From contig JAKQLF010000065.1 in assembly GCA_029567325.1 (NCBI GenBank), positions 1 to 44,657 on the forward strand: a DNA stretch of 44,657 nt, given 5' to 3'. Shown piece by piece: positions 42,740-44,657 of the stretch; the first letter of the stretch is position 1, and each line of letters starts with the position of its first letter. Source of the DNA: Bacteroidota bacterium. GTDB taxonomy: Bacteria; Bacteroidota; Bacteroidia; Chitinophagales; Saprospiraceae. Position numbers and translations under genes: made by a program. The notes under the pieces were generated by a model that worked only from the letters and a program-made list of their open reading frames with translations, was not told the DNA's origin and ran no database searches.

Positions 42740-44656
42740 CTATTCACTCACGACAATGCCCTTCACCACAGCCTCTCCCCGATCATTATTCAACTTCACA
42801 AAATAAATACCTGCCGTGATATCGCCATTCAATCTAATCGAAAAACGCCCATCGCTTTGCACATTTTCCTGCACCATCAACCTACCTTCTGCATTGAAAA
42901 CACTAGCTTGTAATTTGCCTATAAAGTCTTCACAAACAATGTTGATGATGCCACCACCCTCAACCGGATTTGGATAAATTTCCATGGTTTTAAGTGTAAT
43001 ATCTTTGGTCGAAGTAAGGTCTGCCCGATCAAATTTAATGGCCAAGTCCCACTCCATTGCTGGTAATTTTATATTTAATTTTCCATCATTTGCAGTAACA
43101 GTACTTGTGCTCAAAATGTCGCCAGAAAGCGTTTCGAATAAAGAGACTTTATAATCTGTATTGATCACATCATTCACCGTTATAACTCCAGCATTAATGG
43201 GTTTGGGCAAAAAGCCATTTTTCACCATTTCATGATTGTAATCCCGGTTGAGTACCCAAATCGCCCCCGATTGCCCATCACTTGCAGTGACACCATAGCC
43301 CTCTAACATAGAGCCTTGGCCAGAAAAAGCATAACTGGCTATGCCAATCCAATCTGTACCTGAATTATCAATTGAGATGCGGTGTTTCCCTGCTGGAACG
43401 TCAATGGCATAGGAAGTATTGATGGCTCCATTCATTTCCAACTTCACGACACCATCCAAAGATATTTTGATTTTGGTTGGTGAAGTACTGATGTTTCCGC
43501 TAGTTCTTAATGTAAATTTTCCGGCATTGGTGTACTCGACTTCAAAATTGGGTGGTGACCTGAATTGCGTATTGAATTGAGACCCATAAAGGAATGATTG
43601 CAAAGCTGGGTTTGCCGGGAAAGTGACGCCGTCTTTTACCTTGATAAGGGTATCGCCTTTCACACCCCAACCCAAAGCAGGAAATAATAACAAGTCTGCA
43701 GGTGCTCCAGAAGTAGCTAAACTAGCCGGTTTCATGTTGTTTTTTAAAAAATCAACCTCACTGGCAACTTTTGAAAGTCCTTTGAAATGGTAATATAAAT
43801 TTCTCGGATCTATGTAGTTGTCCCACCACCAGGTCATAGCAGTACCAGTACTTCCTCCCATCAAAGTTGACCATTTACAGTTGTGGATGTGAATGCCATT
43901 TGCATCAATGGCGGCATTTGGTGCACTCCCTCCAAGGCCAAATTCACCCATCAAAGTTGGTTTATTATACTTCTCCAGATAGTTTTGATTTAAACCATTG
44001 ACAGCTGCATGGATAGCTGAAGTGTTGCCATAAAAATGCTGCTGCGTGAGGTCCATTGTGGCATCATTCCACAAAGCATCCGCACCTTGATCATTGGCAA
44101 AACTGGTCGAAAGAATGTGGTCATAAACATCCAAACTTTTTATGTAATTGGCCATTTCGATGTGCCAGGCTATGATTTGGGGTTTATAAGTCTCAAAGTT
44201 ATTGGTCCATTCAACCTCATTAAACAATTCCCAACACATGATTCCTCTTGAATATCCCCAACGAGCTACGATGTATCTATATCTATTTTTTGTAATCCTT
44301 TTGGCTTGGTCATTGAGGAAAAAATCCCAGGTATTGGCACAAGGACCCCCATTAGCCATGTTGTAAGGGCTTTCATTCCAATTAGGGTTGACATTGGTGG
44401 AAACCGGCCCATGATGTTGCAAAGCCAACATGACATAAATGCCTTTTTCAGCACAATAGTCATATAACCAGTCTTGATAAGCGCTCGTATTTTGGTTGTA
44501 TTTCAATAATCCCAGGAAGTTATTTCCATTGGTCCATTCAATACCCAAACCCCAATGCGCATGCCACAATCTGATGAAATTACCACCATTGGCCTCCAAC
44601 TTGGAAAGCCAATCCCTATAATTGGTGTAGACATTGGAATTTTGCCAACACATGTT
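42740..44656 (-). CDS. GH5-like glycoside hydrolase with T9SS tail (partial, N-terminus outside window)
   Basis: The frame stays open to the right edge (639 residues visible), so the first codons and signal peptide lie beyond it. The visible part starts inside a (beta/alpha)8 catalytic domain: NGGNFIRLWHAHWGLG, the acid/base Glu in CWELFNEVEWT, HFYGN, and the nucleophile Glu in LMGEFGLGG. This is the clan A cellulase/mannanase pattern; the exact GH family is uncertain. A beta-sandwich carbohydrate-binding-like region follows (about 390-460, YAIDVPAGKHRISIDNSG), then a T9SS sorting domain (MEIYPNPVEGGGIINI ... ITAGIYFVKL). It is probably a surface or secreted polysaccharidase. Confidence 0.87.
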   Translation of the reverse strand, partial: NMCWQNSNVYTNYRDWLSKLEANGGNFIRLWHAHWGLGIEWTNGNNFLGLLKYNQNTSAYQDWLYDYCAEKGIYVMLALQHHGPVSTNVNPNWNESPYNMANGGPCANTWDFFLNDQAKRITKNRYRYIVARWGYSRGIMCWELFNEVEWTNNFETYKPQIIAWHIEMANYIKSLDVYDHILSTSFANDQGADALWNDATMDLTQQHFYGNTSAIHAAVNGLNQNYLEKYNKPTLMGEFGLGGSAPNAAIDANGIHIHNCKWSTLMGGSTGTAMTWWWDNYIDPRNLYYHFKGLSKVASEVDFLKNNMKPASLATSGAPADLLLFPALGWGVKGDTLIKVKDGVTFPANPALQSFLYGSQFNTQFRSPPNFEVEYTNAGKFTLRTSGNISTSPTKIKISLDGVVKLEMNGAINTSYAIDVPAGKHRISIDNSGTDWIGIASYAFSGQGSMLEGYGVTASDGQSGAIWVLNRDYNHEMVKNGFLPKPINAGVITVNDVINTDYKVSLFETLSGDILSTSTVTANDGKLNIKLPAMEWDLAIKFDRADLTSTKDITLKTMEIYPNPVEGGGIINIVCEDFIGKLQASVFNAEGRLMVQENVQSDGRFSIRLNGDITAGIYFVKLNNDRGEAVVKGIVVSE

Positions 44657-44657
44657 T

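Overview
The window looks like chromosomal DNA from a member of the Bacteroidota. It is AT-rich, and several genes end in type IX secretion (T9SS) sorting domains. Other clade markers are a TonB-dependent receptor next to DUF4249 lipoproteins, many lipoproteins with short lipobox signals, and TAnnTTTG-type -7 promoter boxes in front of several genes. A Saprospiria-like lineage would fit the mix (T9SS polysaccharide hydrolases, metacaspase, Anbu locus), but this is an inference from gene content. There is no rRNA, phage or insertion sequence. One tRNA (Pro, GGG) is present.

Layout. 1-5952: an Anbu (ancestral proteasome-like beta subunit) locus. A large DUF2126 transglutaminase runs off the left edge and is divergent from an ATP-grasp / alpha-E / Anbu operon; the shared intergenic region holds a 9-bp inverted repeat. 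6.1-8.6 kb: a small unknown protein, a secreted class-A beta-lactamase-like serine hydrolase, a cluster of hairpin repeats and tRNA-Pro. 8.6-11.2 kb: a probable copper locus with a small Cys-containing membrane protein, an MbnP-like lipoprotein and an MbnH-like di-haem peroxidase. 11.3-14.0 kb: a DEAD-box helicase, then a class II Fic AMPylator whose upstream region carries three related inverted repeats, the last covering the start codon. 14.0-14.5 kb: simple-repeat DNA. 14.5-23.1 kb: mostly housekeeping genes (cold shock protein, RlmB-type methyltransferase, TadA, GuaB) with a T9SS-exported M36 metallopeptidase, an enoyl-CoA hydratase and a DUF4197 lipoprotein among them. 23.1-25.9 kb: SRPBCC protein, Crp-family regulator, TMEM175-like channel, EamA transporter.

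26.0-30.6 kb is a cellulose/beta-glucan region: a lipoprotein of the N-acylglucosamine/cellobiose 2-epimerase family and a GH9 endoglucanase, followed by an unusual array of three 87-bp structured repeats separated by variable numbers of an ~11-bp minisatellite. 30.7-37.3 kb is a four-gene minus-strand operon (TonB receptor, two DUF4249 lipoproteins, MG2/plug-like protein). 37.5-39.8 kb holds an orphan HigA antitoxin, preceded by what reads as the last 12 codons of a lost HigB toxin, and a secreted MORN-repeat/caspase fusion. The right end has a DUF4920 lipoprotein, a DinD-like protein, a T9SS cargo protein and a partial GH5-like hydrolase with a T9SS tail.

All calls rest on reading translations and motifs by eye; no database search was run.
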